From CAVVGZ01 sp963841845 (lineage in GTDB: Bacteria; Chloroflexota; Anaerolineae; Anaerolineales; Anaerolineaceae): a stretch of 64,000 nt of DNA. The stretch is from the NCBI GenBank assembly GCA_963841845.1, contig CAWJEG010000012.1:1-64000 (forward strand), read 5' to 3'. Below are positions 7,960 to 15,883 of this stretch, in pieces (the first letter of the stretch is position 1; every line of letters begins with the position of its first letter). The notes under the pieces are model-generated. The model saw only the letters and a program-made list of their open reading frames with translations, was not told the origin of the DNA and made no database searches. Both the position numbers and the translations under genes were made by a program.

Positions 7960-9231
7960 TCAGGACTGTGCAAGAAAATCCTTAAGATAACCAACCAGGT
8001 CCCTTTGTGCAACAGGCTGCTGCTGCTGGCGGGTAAGGTCTTTGATGGTCACCATTCCCTGCGATATTTCCTCTGGCCCAAGCACGATTACCATCGGAAT
8101 GTTCATCCGGTCTGCAAATTTGAACTGTTTTTGAAGTTTGGCTGCTTCGGGGTAGCAGATCACATTGATCCCCGCAGCACGCAATTCAGAAGCCAGCTTT
8201 TGAGAGTCTATAAAGGATGATTCTTCAAAGACTGTTACCAGAACCTGTGCAGGCTGGGTAGATAGTTCCGGGACACACCCATATTTCTTGAGCACGATAC
8301 CAGCCATGACATCTCCCATGGCAAAACCTACTCCTGGTATAGGTTCTCCGCCAACATCACTCACCAGGTTATCATACCGCCCGCCCCCCAGTATGGAACG
8401 CCCGCCATCCAGATCTTTTGCCTCAAATACCATACCGGTATAGTAATCCAATCCGCGGATAATCCTGGGTGAGAACGAAATATAATCACGGAATCCCATG
8501 GCATCCAATATTGTAAATACCCGGGATAACTCAGGAGATGACTCCCAGATGTCTGCATTCTTCCATGAACCTTTCAATACCTTTCACCTGGTCAGCGGAG
8601 AGTCCAATTTCATAGGCATAAGAAATCCACTCTGGTTGTGTCATTTTCTCGCGCCGGTCTATCAAACGGTAAACTTCAATCCGTTTCAGCGGTGGTATGT
8701 TGATGGAGGATAAAGTATGGTCCACCAGCCGGCGGTCATTTACGAGGAGCTTCACCTGGTCCGGCATAAGGCCGGCTGTCCTGAATAAACTTGCACTTAT
8801 CGCCAGCAGCTCTGCATCTGCTTCTGGAGAATTAACCCCGAACAGATCGATATTCCATTGAAAAAACTCACGAGCCCGCCCTTTCTGTGGTTTCTCATAA
8901 CGCCAGAATGGACCAAAAGACCACCAGCGCAGCGGAAAGATAAGTTGATTTGCACGCTGGGCTACCATGCGTGCCAGCGAAGGGGTCAATTCAGGGCGCA
9001 GTGTGATTAATTCTCCCCCCTGTCCGGAAATACAAATGCCTGTTCTTTAACCAGTTCCTCTCCAGATTTTGCAGCATAAAGGTCTACCTTTTCCAGGATA
9101 GGAGCCTCATATTCCTGGTAGCCAAAAGATTCTGAAACCTGGCGAATTTTTCCATAAAGCCAGGTGCGAAATGCCATGTCTTCCGGATAAAAATCACGGG
9201 TACCCTTCACAGATTGGATTGTATTTTTCAT
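7960..9231 (-). CDS. hisS: Histidyl-tRNA synthetase, two frame breaks
   Basis: Charges tRNA-His. N-terminus MKNTIQSVKGTRDFYPE, class II motif 2 region LTPSLARMVAQRANQ with FGPFWRYEKPQKGRAREFFQ, then GLDYYTGMVFE (HisA motif 1), GGGRYDNL (motif 2) and the anticodon-binding domain ending KDFLAQS. Frame breaks lie near 9005 (a G-run) and near 8570. ATG at 9231 is preferred, because it directly precedes the conserved MKNTIQ. An in-frame ATG at 9243 is possible. The total of about 423 codons matches bacterial HisS. Confidence 0.93.
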
Positions 9232-9319
9232 TTTGATGACCATTCTTTTTTGAATAAATATGTCCACAAATTTTAACACAATCCCCCTTCAATAAATATA
9301 GAATAGAAGACCCTGTGAG

Positions 9320-9337
9320 TTGTGAAATCAAGTACAA
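9320..9337. promoter_or_regulatory. Degenerate Rex-like half-site pair
   Basis: TTGTGA, 6 bases, GTACAA: the left half matches the Rex core and the right half matches 4 of 6. It lies between divergent hisS and the first hydrogenase-cassette gene. On its own it is weak; it is reported because a perfect site occurs at 11987. Confidence 0.3.
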
Positions 9338-9372
9338 TTACACCAATATAAATCTACTGAAAGTAGTTCACC

Positions 9373-9765
9373 ATGAATGTTAATGAGCTGATTCAACACG
9401 CAAATGGCAAATTGTTAAGCAATACTGCCGATCTTAACCGTGAAATAAAAGGCGCCTGTGGTGCAGATTTAATGAGTGATGTACTTGCATCCATAAAACC
9501 AGAAGCAGTTCTGCTCACAGGTTTATGCAATCCTCAGGTTATCAGAACCGCCCAAATGGCGGATGTGGTTGCCATTGTTTTTATCCGGGGTAAACGACCT
9601 CCAGATGCAACCATTGAACTTGCAGAACAGGAAGAGATTGCAATCATCTCATCACCATTAGGAATGTTTGAATTATGCGGGCGTTTATATAAAGCCGGAT
9701 TGCCGAGTCTGGAGGGATCCATGGTAGGCCTTTCAAGCGGGGACTGTTGTGATGATGCCGATTAG
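9373..9765 (+). CDS. DRTGG-domain protein (hydrogenase-associated)
   Basis: A 130-residue single-domain protein of the DRTGG family, seen in phosphotransacetylase N-termini and in gene clusters of multimeric NAD-linked hydrogenases. Sequence features are LTGLCNPQVIRTAQMADVVA, RGKRPPDATIELAEQ and a short Cys-rich end (SGDCCDD). There is no catalytic motif, so a regulatory or scaffolding role is likely. It is first in a tightly packed run of four accessory genes. Confidence 0.7.
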   Translation: MNVNELIQHANGKLLSNTADLNREIKGACGADLMSDVLASIKPEAVLLTGLCNPQVIRTAQMADVVAIVFIRGKRPPDATIELAEQEEIAIISSPLGMFELCGRLYKAGLPSLEGSMVGLSSGDCCDDAD

Positions 9766-9781
9766 GATTTCCCAATAATTT

Positions 9782-10768
9782 ATGGATGATAAAACTTCCG
9801 TTAAGGCAATCATCAGTGATGCAGCCGCAGAAGATATCACCAGAATTGAAGAACTCGCTTATGAGTTAAAAATAAGCGAGGTTATGACAACTCAAGCACA
9901 TACCATCCGGCTGGATACAAAGATGGCAGACGTGCTTGATTTGATGAGAAACCAAAAGATTTCCGGTGCACCTGTCATGGATCAGGATAGGGTGGTTGGA
10001 ATTGTCAGCACGGAAAATCTAATCCAATGCCTTGTTAACCAGGATCTTAATTCTGAAGTCAGCAAATATATGAGCTCAAACATCCTGTTTGCCAAGGCGG
10101 GCGATCCGGTTGTGGAAGCCCTTAAATTATTTGTGAATTCAAAAGTAGGCAGGCTCCCTGTTATTGAAGACAACAAATTGGTTGGTATTATTACCAAGGG
10201 TGACATCACCCGCGGTGTTTTAAAAGCATTGCAGCGTGATTATAAAACCGAGGAACTCCGCCGGTACCGGGCCAGTCATTTGTTTGAAGACATTGAATCG
10301 GACCGCACGAGCGTGATATTACGCTATATTATTAAACCCCGGGATTTTGTGCATGGCGGCACAGCCTCAAGCAATATCAAGAAAGCCCTGCAGAGATTGG
10401 GAGGCACCCCAATAATCACTCGCAAAGTTTCCATAGCCATCTACGAGGCGGAAATGAATTTAGTTATCCATACCACAAATGGCGGAACCATCCGGGTTGA
10501 AATTGAACCTCACATCATTTCTATTGATGCATTTGATGACGGCCCGGGAATTGAAGATGTCGAATTGGCGCTCAAACCAGGTTGGTCTACAGCTACCGAT
10601 GAGATCCGCGAAATGGGTTTTGGTGCCGGCATGGGGTTGGTAAATATTTCAAGATGCGTGGACAGCATGAAACTCGAATCAAGTCCCGAAATTGGCACCC
10701 GCCTGAAAATGAAAATAAATTTAGATGATGGAAATAAAGGGATTACCTCGGAAGCAACCAATAAATAA
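9782..10768 (+). CDS. CBS-pair protein fused to an anti-sigma-type ATPase domain
   Basis: A 328-residue protein. Two CBS repeats occupy about residues 33-145 (VMTTQAHTIRLDTKMADVLD; AGDPVVEALKLFVNSKVGRL). They are followed by a GHKL ATPase domain of the RsbW/anti-sigma type, about residues 195-315, with the N box EAEMNLVIH, DDGPGI (G1) and GFGAGMGLVN (G2). CBS domains usually bind adenine nucleotides, so the protein probably couples nucleotide sensing to a kinase or binding output. It lies 16 bases after the first DRTGG gene. Such proteins recur beside multimeric hydrogenases. Confidence 0.82.
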   Translation: MDDKTSVKAIISDAAAEDITRIEELAYELKISEVMTTQAHTIRLDTKMADVLDLMRNQKISGAPVMDQDRVVGIVSTENLIQCLVNQDLNSEVSKYMSSNILFAKAGDPVVEALKLFVNSKVGRLPVIEDNKLVGIITKGDITRGVLKALQRDYKTEELRRYRASHLFEDIESDRTSVILRYIIKPRDFVHGGTASSNIKKALQRLGGTPIITRKVSIAIYEAEMNLVIHTTNGGTIRVEIEPHIISIDAFDDGPGIEDVELALKPGWSTATDEIREMGFGAGMGLVNISRCVDSMKLESSPEIGTRLKMKINLDDGNKGITSEATNK

Positions 10769-10780
10769 AGGATTAGAAAA

Positions 10781-11122
10781 ATGAATCTCGAAGAGATTGT
10801 TAAAATACTAAAACTCACCAGGCTGACAAATGAAAAGGATTTCTCGCAAATCTTTCCGGAGGGTGGTTATTCTTCGGATCTTCTAAGTTGTGTCATGGCC
10901 GGCGCTCCGCATCGGGGTATTTGGGTCACCCTGCAATGCCATATGAATGTTATTGCTGTTGCTCAATTACTGGAATTATCTGGGGTGATTATCACCGAAG
11001 GAGCCATGCCTGATGAAGCGACTATAGCCCGGGCGAATGATGAAAATATAAACCTGCTGCTTTCCTCAGAAAACACCTTCACGATCGTCGGAAAACTCTG
11101 GGAACTGGGAATAAGAAATTAG
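10781..11122 (+). CDS. Second DRTGG-like protein
   Basis: A 113-residue protein similar in plan to the product at 9373 (LEEIVKILKLTRL, HMNVIAVAQLLELSGVIITEG, FTIVGKLWELG). It lies 12 bases after the CBS-ATPase gene. It belongs to the DRTGG/serine-kinase-like family found in hydrogenase cassettes; no enzymatic motif is visible. A GGATTAG stretch upstream may act as a weak ribosome site. Confidence 0.6.
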   Translation: MNLEEIVKILKLTRLTNEKDFSQIFPEGGYSSDLLSCVMAGAPHRGIWVTLQCHMNVIAVAQLLELSGVIITEGAMPDEATIARANDENINLLLSSENTFTIVGKLWELGIRN

Positions 11123-11149
11123 TTGATTATCCATTGAAACAGGTTAATT

Positions 11150-11890
11150 GTGAGAGCCTTTCGAGCAGAACTTCAAATTCACACCGTTCTCTCACCCTGT
11201 GCTGAAGTTGAGATGATCCCGCCTCTCATTGTCCAGGAAGCCCTGGATAGAGGCATAAATCTGATTGCAATTACAGACCACAATTCATCAAGAAACATAT
11301 CTGCAGTAAAACAAGCAGCAGAAAACACCCTTTTAACTGTTATGCCCGGGATGGAACTTCAGACCCTGGAAGAGGTCCATATAATCTGCCTGTTTGATAC
11401 ATTAGAACAGGTATCCACCTTTCAAAAAATCGTGGATGATTCCCTTCCGGAAGTTAAAAACAATGCCGGGTATTTTGGAGAGCAGTATATTGTTGATAAA
11501 ACCGGAGAGTTCCTTGGATTTGAAGAACAGCTGCTGCTCACTTCAACAAAATTGTCCTTTCACCAGGCATGGTATGCTGTCACCCAATTAGGTGGATTAT
11601 TTATACCTTCCCATGTGGACAGGCAGACCTTTGGTTTATTCTATAACCTCGGTATGATTCCACTGGACACAAAAATTGAGGCTCTGGATATCTCCCGTCA
11701 TATCACTGTTGATAAAGTCCACGAGAAATTTCCACAAACAATCGGCTACCCTCTTATCCAAACGGGTGACGTCCATAGGCTTGAGGATTTTTTAGGATCG
11801 ACACATTTCTCAATGGAAGAACCGACGATCAATGAGATCAGAATGGCACTCCGGGGGATCAGTAGCCGCCAGGTTTCTATTTCGTCATAA
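11150..11890 (+). CDS. PHP-domain metal-dependent hydrolase
   Basis: A 246-residue PHP-family protein starting at GTG. Metal-ligand motifs are visible: ELQIHTVLSPCAE (HxH reduced to QIH), ITDHNSS, GMELQTLEEVHI and PSHVDRQTFG, with a late GDVHRLED. The family includes polymerase-type phosphoesterases and histidinol phosphatases. In hydrogenase clusters its role is unknown. It is the last gene before the promoter and Rex-like operator. Confidence 0.75.
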   Translation: MRAFRAELQIHTVLSPCAEVEMIPPLIVQEALDRGINLIAITDHNSSRNISAVKQAAENTLLTVMPGMELQTLEEVHIICLFDTLEQVSTFQKIVDDSLPEVKNNAGYFGEQYIVDKTGEFLGFEEQLLLTSTKLSFHQAWYAVTQLGGLFIPSHVDRQTFGLFYNLGMIPLDTKIEALDISRHITVDKVHEKFPQTIGYPLIQTGDVHRLEDFLGSTHFSMEEPTINEIRMALRGISSRQVSISS

Positions 11891-11945
11891 TTACTCTTAT
11901 TTATCTTAATTGACTATCTTCGGAAGAAATCATGACATTTGTTTG

Positions 11946-11974
11946 TTGACCCTTATTTAAGTAAATGGTAAACT
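11946..11974 (+). promoter_or_regulatory. Promoter of the hydrogenase structural operon
   Basis: TTGACC (11946-11951), a 17-base spacer ending TGG and TAAACT (11969-11974), so with an extended -10. It lies about 65 bases before the first NuoE start, and the Rex-like operator begins 13 bases downstream of it. Confidence 0.65.
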
Positions 11975-11986
11975 ATTCACAGTAGT

Positions 11987-12004
11987 TTGTGAAAAACATC
12001 ACAA
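11987..12004. promoter_or_regulatory. Perfect Rex-type operator
   Basis: TTGTGA, AAAACA, TCACAA: a perfect 6-6-6 inverted repeat matching the core recognition sequence of the NADH/NAD+ sensor Rex (TTGTGA-N6-TCACAA). It overlaps the expected transcription start, where a bound repressor would block initiation. Rex would repress at low NADH and release at high NADH, which suits an NAD-linked hydrogenase. No rex gene is in the window. Confidence 0.75.
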
Positions 12005-12037
12005 TTTTTATCCAAATTATCTGGAGTAGGTCCGAAG

Positions 12038-12535
12038 ATGCCAATTCAAACAAAGGAAACTGAAGCATTAATTTCTGCTGACCAAAAGGCAATCATGGAT
12101 GAGATCATTCATAAGAATCTGGACATTCCGGGTTCAACGATGGTTGTACTTAATTCCATCCAGGAAAAACTCGGCTTTATCAGCAAGGAGATGGAAGCTT
12201 ATGTTGCCGGGGAAATGAACGTTCCTCTCAGCGTTGTGCACGGTATTGTTACATTTTATTCGTTTTTTACTGACAAGCCGCGCGGAAAACACACCATAAA
12301 ATTCTGTATGGGCACAGCCTGTTACGTAGGCGGAATGGAACAGCTCATCGAGAAAGCCAAGCAATTATTAAATGTTGAACCGGGGGAAACCACCCCGGAT
12401 GGATTGGTAACGCTGGAGATTTGCCGGTGCGTGGGAGCTTGCAGCCAGGCGCCAGTAGTTGTTATTGACGAGGAAATTCATGGACGCCTTAAACCCAACA
12501 AGTTCCCCCAACTTTTAAAAGCTGTCCAGGAATGA
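12038..12535 (+). CDS. nuoE: NuoE-like [2Fe-2S] subunit, first copy (HydC/HoxE type)
   Basis: The electron-transfer subunit that pairs with the NuoF flavoprotein in cytosolic NAD-linked hydrogenases. 165 residues, thioredoxin-like fold. All four [2Fe-2S] ligands are present as FCMGTAC (Cx4C) and CRCVGAC (Cx3C). The N-terminal helical bundle shows LGFISKEMEAYVAGEMNVPL and VTFYSFFTDKPRGKH. It is the first gene after the promoter and operator. It is followed by an ATPase gene and a Cys-less ferredoxin-like gene before its NuoF partner, the order known from bifurcating HydABC loci. Confidence 0.9.
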   Translation: MPIQTKETEALISADQKAIMDEIIHKNLDIPGSTMVVLNSIQEKLGFISKEMEAYVAGEMNVPLSVVHGIVTFYSFFTDKPRGKHTIKFCMGTACYVGGMEQLIEKAKQLLNVEPGETTPDGLVTLEICRCVGACSQAPVVVIDEEIHGRLKPNKFPQLLKAVQE

Positions 12536-12547
12536 AGTAGATATCCA

Positions 12548-13093
12548 TTGAGAGAACTTGCTTTGCATTTAATGGATATAGCTGAAAACAGCGTTGGTGC
12601 CAATGCAAAAAATATTACGATTACCGTCGAGGAAAACACCAACAAGGATTACCTGATCATGAAAATCGTGGATGACGGGAAGGGTATGGATGCTGCATTT
12701 TTAGCGAATGTGGTTAACCCTTTTACAACAACCCGTACCACCAGGAAGGTTGGGTTGGGAATTCCTTTGTTAAAGGAAGCATGCGAAGCCTGTAATGGCT
12801 CATTTCAAATACAATCCGAGGTAGACCAGGGCACCTCCGTTGAGGCGAGATTTCAATACAGCCATATTGACCGGATGCCCCTGGGAGATATCACTGATAC
12901 CATCTATTGCCTGGTCATTGCTTATCCTCAAATACATTGGGTGTTCGAATATAGAGTCAATGAAGAGGTTTTTTATTTTGACGATCAACCAATCAAAAAA
13001 GAGCTTGATGGGATCCCCCTCTCAGATCCCGGCATCCTTGGTTTCATTCGCGAATATCTGGATGAAGGTGTAAATAGTGTCCGTCTTAAATAA
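12548..13093 (+). CDS. Histidine-kinase-like ATPase domain protein (hydrogenase-associated)
   Basis: 181 residues starting at TTG. A GHKL ATPase domain alone: N box MDIAENSVGANA, G1 VDDGKGM, then NPFTTTRTTRKVGLGIPL (F/G2 region). There is no dimerisation or sensor domain and no phospho-acceptor histidine box, so it is not a classic sensor kinase. The C-terminal 80 residues are not recognised. Such small ATPases lie between nuoE and nuoF in many bifurcating hydrogenase operons; the function is unknown. Confidence 0.75.
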   Translation: MRELALHLMDIAENSVGANAKNITITVEENTNKDYLIMKIVDDGKGMDAAFLANVVNPFTTTRTTRKVGLGIPLLKEACEACNGSFQIQSEVDQGTSVEARFQYSHIDRMPLGDITDTIYCLVIAYPQIHWVFEYRVNEEVFYFDDQPIKKELDGIPLSDPGILGFIREYLDEGVNSVRLK

Positions 13094-13122
13094 ATTGAAA
13101 TTCTTGATATCAGGAGATAAAA

Positions 13123-13491
13123 ATGTCAACTGTAAAAAGTTTAGATGAATTAAAAAAGCTGCGTGAGGCGGCACTGGAAAAACGGCAACTCCAGAAAGCT
13201 TCTGGTGAGAAGAAAGTGATCGTGGGCATGGGCACTTCCGGAATCGCTGCTGGAGCTCGCCAAACGATGAAAGCGATCCTGGATTATGTGGAGAAACACA
13301 ACCTGACAGGTGTGATTGTCACCCAGACCGGAGGTCTTGGCCTGGATGCGAAGGAACCAATCGTACAGGTTGAGATTGGTGAGGCTCCCAAGGTAACTTA
13401 TGGAAACGTAACACCTGAAGCTGCTGCCCGCATCATGGAGGAGCATGTTGTTAATGGAAATATTGTGGAAGAATTCCACATCTCGGCATAA
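13123..13491 (+). CDS. HndB-like thioredoxin-fold ferredoxin protein lacking all cysteines
   Basis: 122 residues, with AGGAG before ATG. It aligns by eye with the [2Fe-2S] ferredoxin-domain (HndB-type) proteins of hydrogenase operons: SLDELKKLREAALEKR, then VIVGMGTSGIAAGARQTM, VIVTQTGGLGLDAKEP, VTYGNVTPEAAARIMEEHVV. In the family the first motif reads GTCGIAAGA and the second TGCxGxC. Here Ser, Gly and Asp stand at these sites and the protein contains no Cys at all. It cannot hold the usual cluster and is probably structural. Confidence 0.82.
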   Translation: MSTVKSLDELKKLREAALEKRQLQKASGEKKVIVGMGTSGIAAGARQTMKAILDYVEKHNLTGVIVTQTGGLGLDAKEPIVQVEIGEAPKVTYGNVTPEAAARIMEEHVVNGNIVEEFHISA

Positions 13492-13506
13492 TAAACCTCA
13501 CAGGAC

Positions 13507-13527
13507 CATTTGAATATAAATCAAATG
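13507..13527. repeat. Inverted repeat between the HndB-like and NuoF genes
   Basis: CATTTGA, 7 bases, TCAAATG: a perfect dyad in the 57-base gap before nuoF. It could form a small mRNA hairpin that tunes translation or processing. No T-run, so it is not a terminator. Confidence 0.3.
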
Positions 13528-13548
13528 ATTCTGTAAAGGAAATGATCT

Positions 13549-15330
13549 ATGAAATACTATCGTTCGCATGTTTTAGTAAGCGTTGATCCTGTATGTGTTG
13601 AAAAAGGAGCTTACGAAATTCTGGATCGTCTCCAGGATGAATTGGTGGACCAGGGTTTGATCGATGAAATCCAGGTCTTGGAGACCTCCCGGATTGGGGA
13701 AAACGAGGATGCACCTGATATCATGGTTTACCCTGAAGGTATTCATTATGTCAACCTTACCCTCAATGATATCCCTTACCTGGTAACGGAGCATTTTCTA
13801 AAGGGTAGAGTTGTTCCAAAGTTTACCGCCAGGATAGAAAAACCTGTCGAAGCTGAGTTGCGCGCTCCTACCGCAAAAGAGGTGCGAAATGTCCTCAGGA
13901 ATTGCGGAATTATCAATCCCGAAAATATCGAAGATTACATCGCAGAAAATGGTTATCTAGCCCTCGGAAAAGTTTTATCCGAGATGAGCCCGGATGATGT
14001 CATTCAGGAGATTCTAAATTCAGGCCTACGGGGTCGCGGCGGGGCAGGATTCTCAACCGGCAAGAAATGGGGTTTTGCCAGAGCAAGCCAGAACGATATC
14101 AAGTATCTAATCTGTAATGCAGACGAAGGCGACCCGGGTGCATTTATGAACCGGCATGTATTGGAAAGCGATCCGCATTCGGTGATTGAAGGAATGATCA
14201 TCGCCGCTTATGCCATAGGCTGCCAGCAGGGATATATTTACTGCCGTGCTGAGTACCCGATCGCAATAAAAACATTGGACATCGCCATTGGCCAAGCACG
14301 TAATTTTGGGCTTCTTGGCGAAAATATCCTGGGATCAGATTTTTCATTTGACCTTGAGGTACGAATGGGTGCCGGTGCCTTTGTCTGTGGCGAGGAAACC
14401 GCACTCATGGCCTCAATTGAAGGTTACCGCGGCGAACCCAGGCCGCGTCCTCCATTTCCCGCCAATAGCGGTCTCTGGGCAAAACCGACCAATATTAATA
14501 ATGTTGAAACCTATGCGAATGTACCCCAAATCATCCTGAATGGCGCTGAGTGGTTTTCATCTGTTGGTACAGAAAACTGTAAAGGTACAAAGACATTTGC
14601 CCTGGCTGGGGATGTGAATAATACCGGTTTGATTGAAGTGCCATTTGGCATAACTCTGCGGGAAATTGTTTATGATGTCGGACAGGGTATAAAGAATGGG
14701 AAAAATTTTAAAGCCATCCAGACCGGCGGACCAGCTGGTGGGTGTCTATCAGAAACCAGCCTGGATCTCCCCGTAGATTATGAATCATTAACCAAAGCCG
14801 GATCAATCATGGGCTCAGGTGGAATGATCGTGATGGATGAAGAAACCTGCATGGTAGATATTGCCCGCTTCTTCATGGAATTTACCCAGGATGAAAGTTG
14901 TGGAAAGTGTACGCCCTGCAGGGTGGGAACCAAACAGCTCCTGGATATTCTGAAACGGATTTGTAATGGTAAAGGGATTCCTCAAGACTTGGACATGCTC
15001 GAACTGCTCTGTACGGAAATTAAAGCAACCAGCCTTTGCGGTTTAGGCCAGGGTGCACCAAATCCGGTCTTGACAAATCTAAGGAATTTCCGCGAAGAAT
15101 TTGAAACCCATATCTACGAAAAGAAATGCCCGGCCAAGGTCTGCAAAGCCTTAATTCGCTATACAATCCTTCCGGATATCTGTACCGGATGTACCGTTTG
15201 CGCTCGCAATTGCCCGGTATCATGCATCAGCGGAGAAAGACGGCAGCCTCATGTAATCGATTCAGACCTTTGCATCAAGTGTGGTATTTGTGCTCAGGTT
15301 TGTAATTTTAATGCCATTGAAGTGTTATAA
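13549..15330 (+). CDS. nuoF: NuoF-like FMN/NADH diaphorase subunit with C-terminal 2x[4Fe-4S] domain, first copy (HydB type)
   Basis: The NAD(P)H-oxidising/reducing flavoprotein of the complex, 593 residues. Domains in order: a thioredoxin-like N-terminal domain (about 1-95) with its [2Fe-2S] ligands lost; FMN/NADH core with GLRGRGGAGFSTGKKW, CNADEGDPGAFMNRHVLESD and GAGAFVCGEETALM; the [4Fe-4S] site SCGKCTPCRVGT plus SLCGLGQ; then a bacterial ferredoxin domain with CTGCTVCARNCPVSC and CIKCGICAQVCN. The C-terminal ferredoxin is the hallmark of HydB in electron-bifurcating hydrogenases and is missing from the second copy. GTAAAGGAAATGATCT precedes the start. Confidence 0.93.
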   Translation: MKYYRSHVLVSVDPVCVEKGAYEILDRLQDELVDQGLIDEIQVLETSRIGENEDAPDIMVYPEGIHYVNLTLNDIPYLVTEHFLKGRVVPKFTARIEKPVEAELRAPTAKEVRNVLRNCGIINPENIEDYIAENGYLALGKVLSEMSPDDVIQEILNSGLRGRGGAGFSTGKKWGFARASQNDIKYLICNADEGDPGAFMNRHVLESDPHSVIEGMIIAAYAIGCQQGYIYCRAEYPIAIKTLDIAIGQARNFGLLGENILGSDFSFDLEVRMGAGAFVCGEETALMASIEGYRGEPRPRPPFPANSGLWAKPTNINNVETYANVPQIILNGAEWFSSVGTENCKGTKTFALAGDVNNTGLIEVPFGITLREIVYDVGQGIKNGKNFKAIQTGGPAGGCLSETSLDLPVDYESLTKAGSIMGSGGMIVMDEETCMVDIARFFMEFTQDESCGKCTPCRVGTKQLLDILKRICNGKGIPQDLDMLELLCTEIKATSLCGLGQGAPNPVLTNLRNFREEFETHIYEKKCPAKVCKALIRYTILPDICTGCTVCARNCPVSCISGERRQPHVIDSDLCIKCGICAQVCNFNAIEVL

Positions 15331-15391
15331 ATTTTTTATATTTCATTAGGTCACTCCACGTCACAGGAAGAGAAGGAGCATTGAGAAGCGT

Positions 15392-15871
15392 ATGACAGTA
15401 TCAACCATAGATCAAGCATTGATCCTTGAAACGGTGCAGGGAGCAGTAGAATGTATTGGGAATTCACGGTCTGAGTTGATTCCCATTCTCAGCCAGGTTA
15501 ATGATAAGCTGGGCTTCCTTCCAGAAGAAGCCCTGGATGAAGTCAGCAAACAGCTTAATGTTCCAAAGAGCCGTGTATATTCTGTGGCTACCTTCTACAA
15601 CATGCTGATAACCAAACCACGCGGCAAACACGTTGTCCAGTTTTGCGAAAGCGCACCCTGTCATGTGGCTGGTGGCCGGGAAGTCTGGAAAGCACTTCAG
15701 GAGTCCCTGGAAATAAAATCCGGGGAAACTACACCCGATGGAAATTTTACCCTCGTAACAACCAGTTGTTTGGGGGTTTGCGGGGTAGGTCCTGTCATCA
15801 TTATCGATGATGAGATATTTGGTAATGTTGAACCAAATAAAATTCCTGATATTTTAGCCAGATACCGGTAG
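15392..15871 (+). CDS. nuoE: NuoE-like [2Fe-2S] subunit, second copy
   Basis: 159 residues, clearly related to the first NuoE. [2Fe-2S] ligands are present as FCESAPC (Cx4C) and CLGVC (Cx3C); also VATFYNMLITKPRGKH. It forms a tight pair with the following NuoF (12-base gap). The two NuoE proteins are diverged, so this is an old duplication or separate acquisition, not a recent tandem copy. Confidence 0.9.
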   Translation: MTVSTIDQALILETVQGAVECIGNSRSELIPILSQVNDKLGFLPEEALDEVSKQLNVPKSRVYSVATFYNMLITKPRGKHVVQFCESAPCHVAGGREVWKALQESLEIKSGETTPDGNFTLVTTSCLGVCGVGPVIIIDDEIFGNVEPNKIPDILARYR

Positions 15872-15883
15872 AAGGAGAATTCA

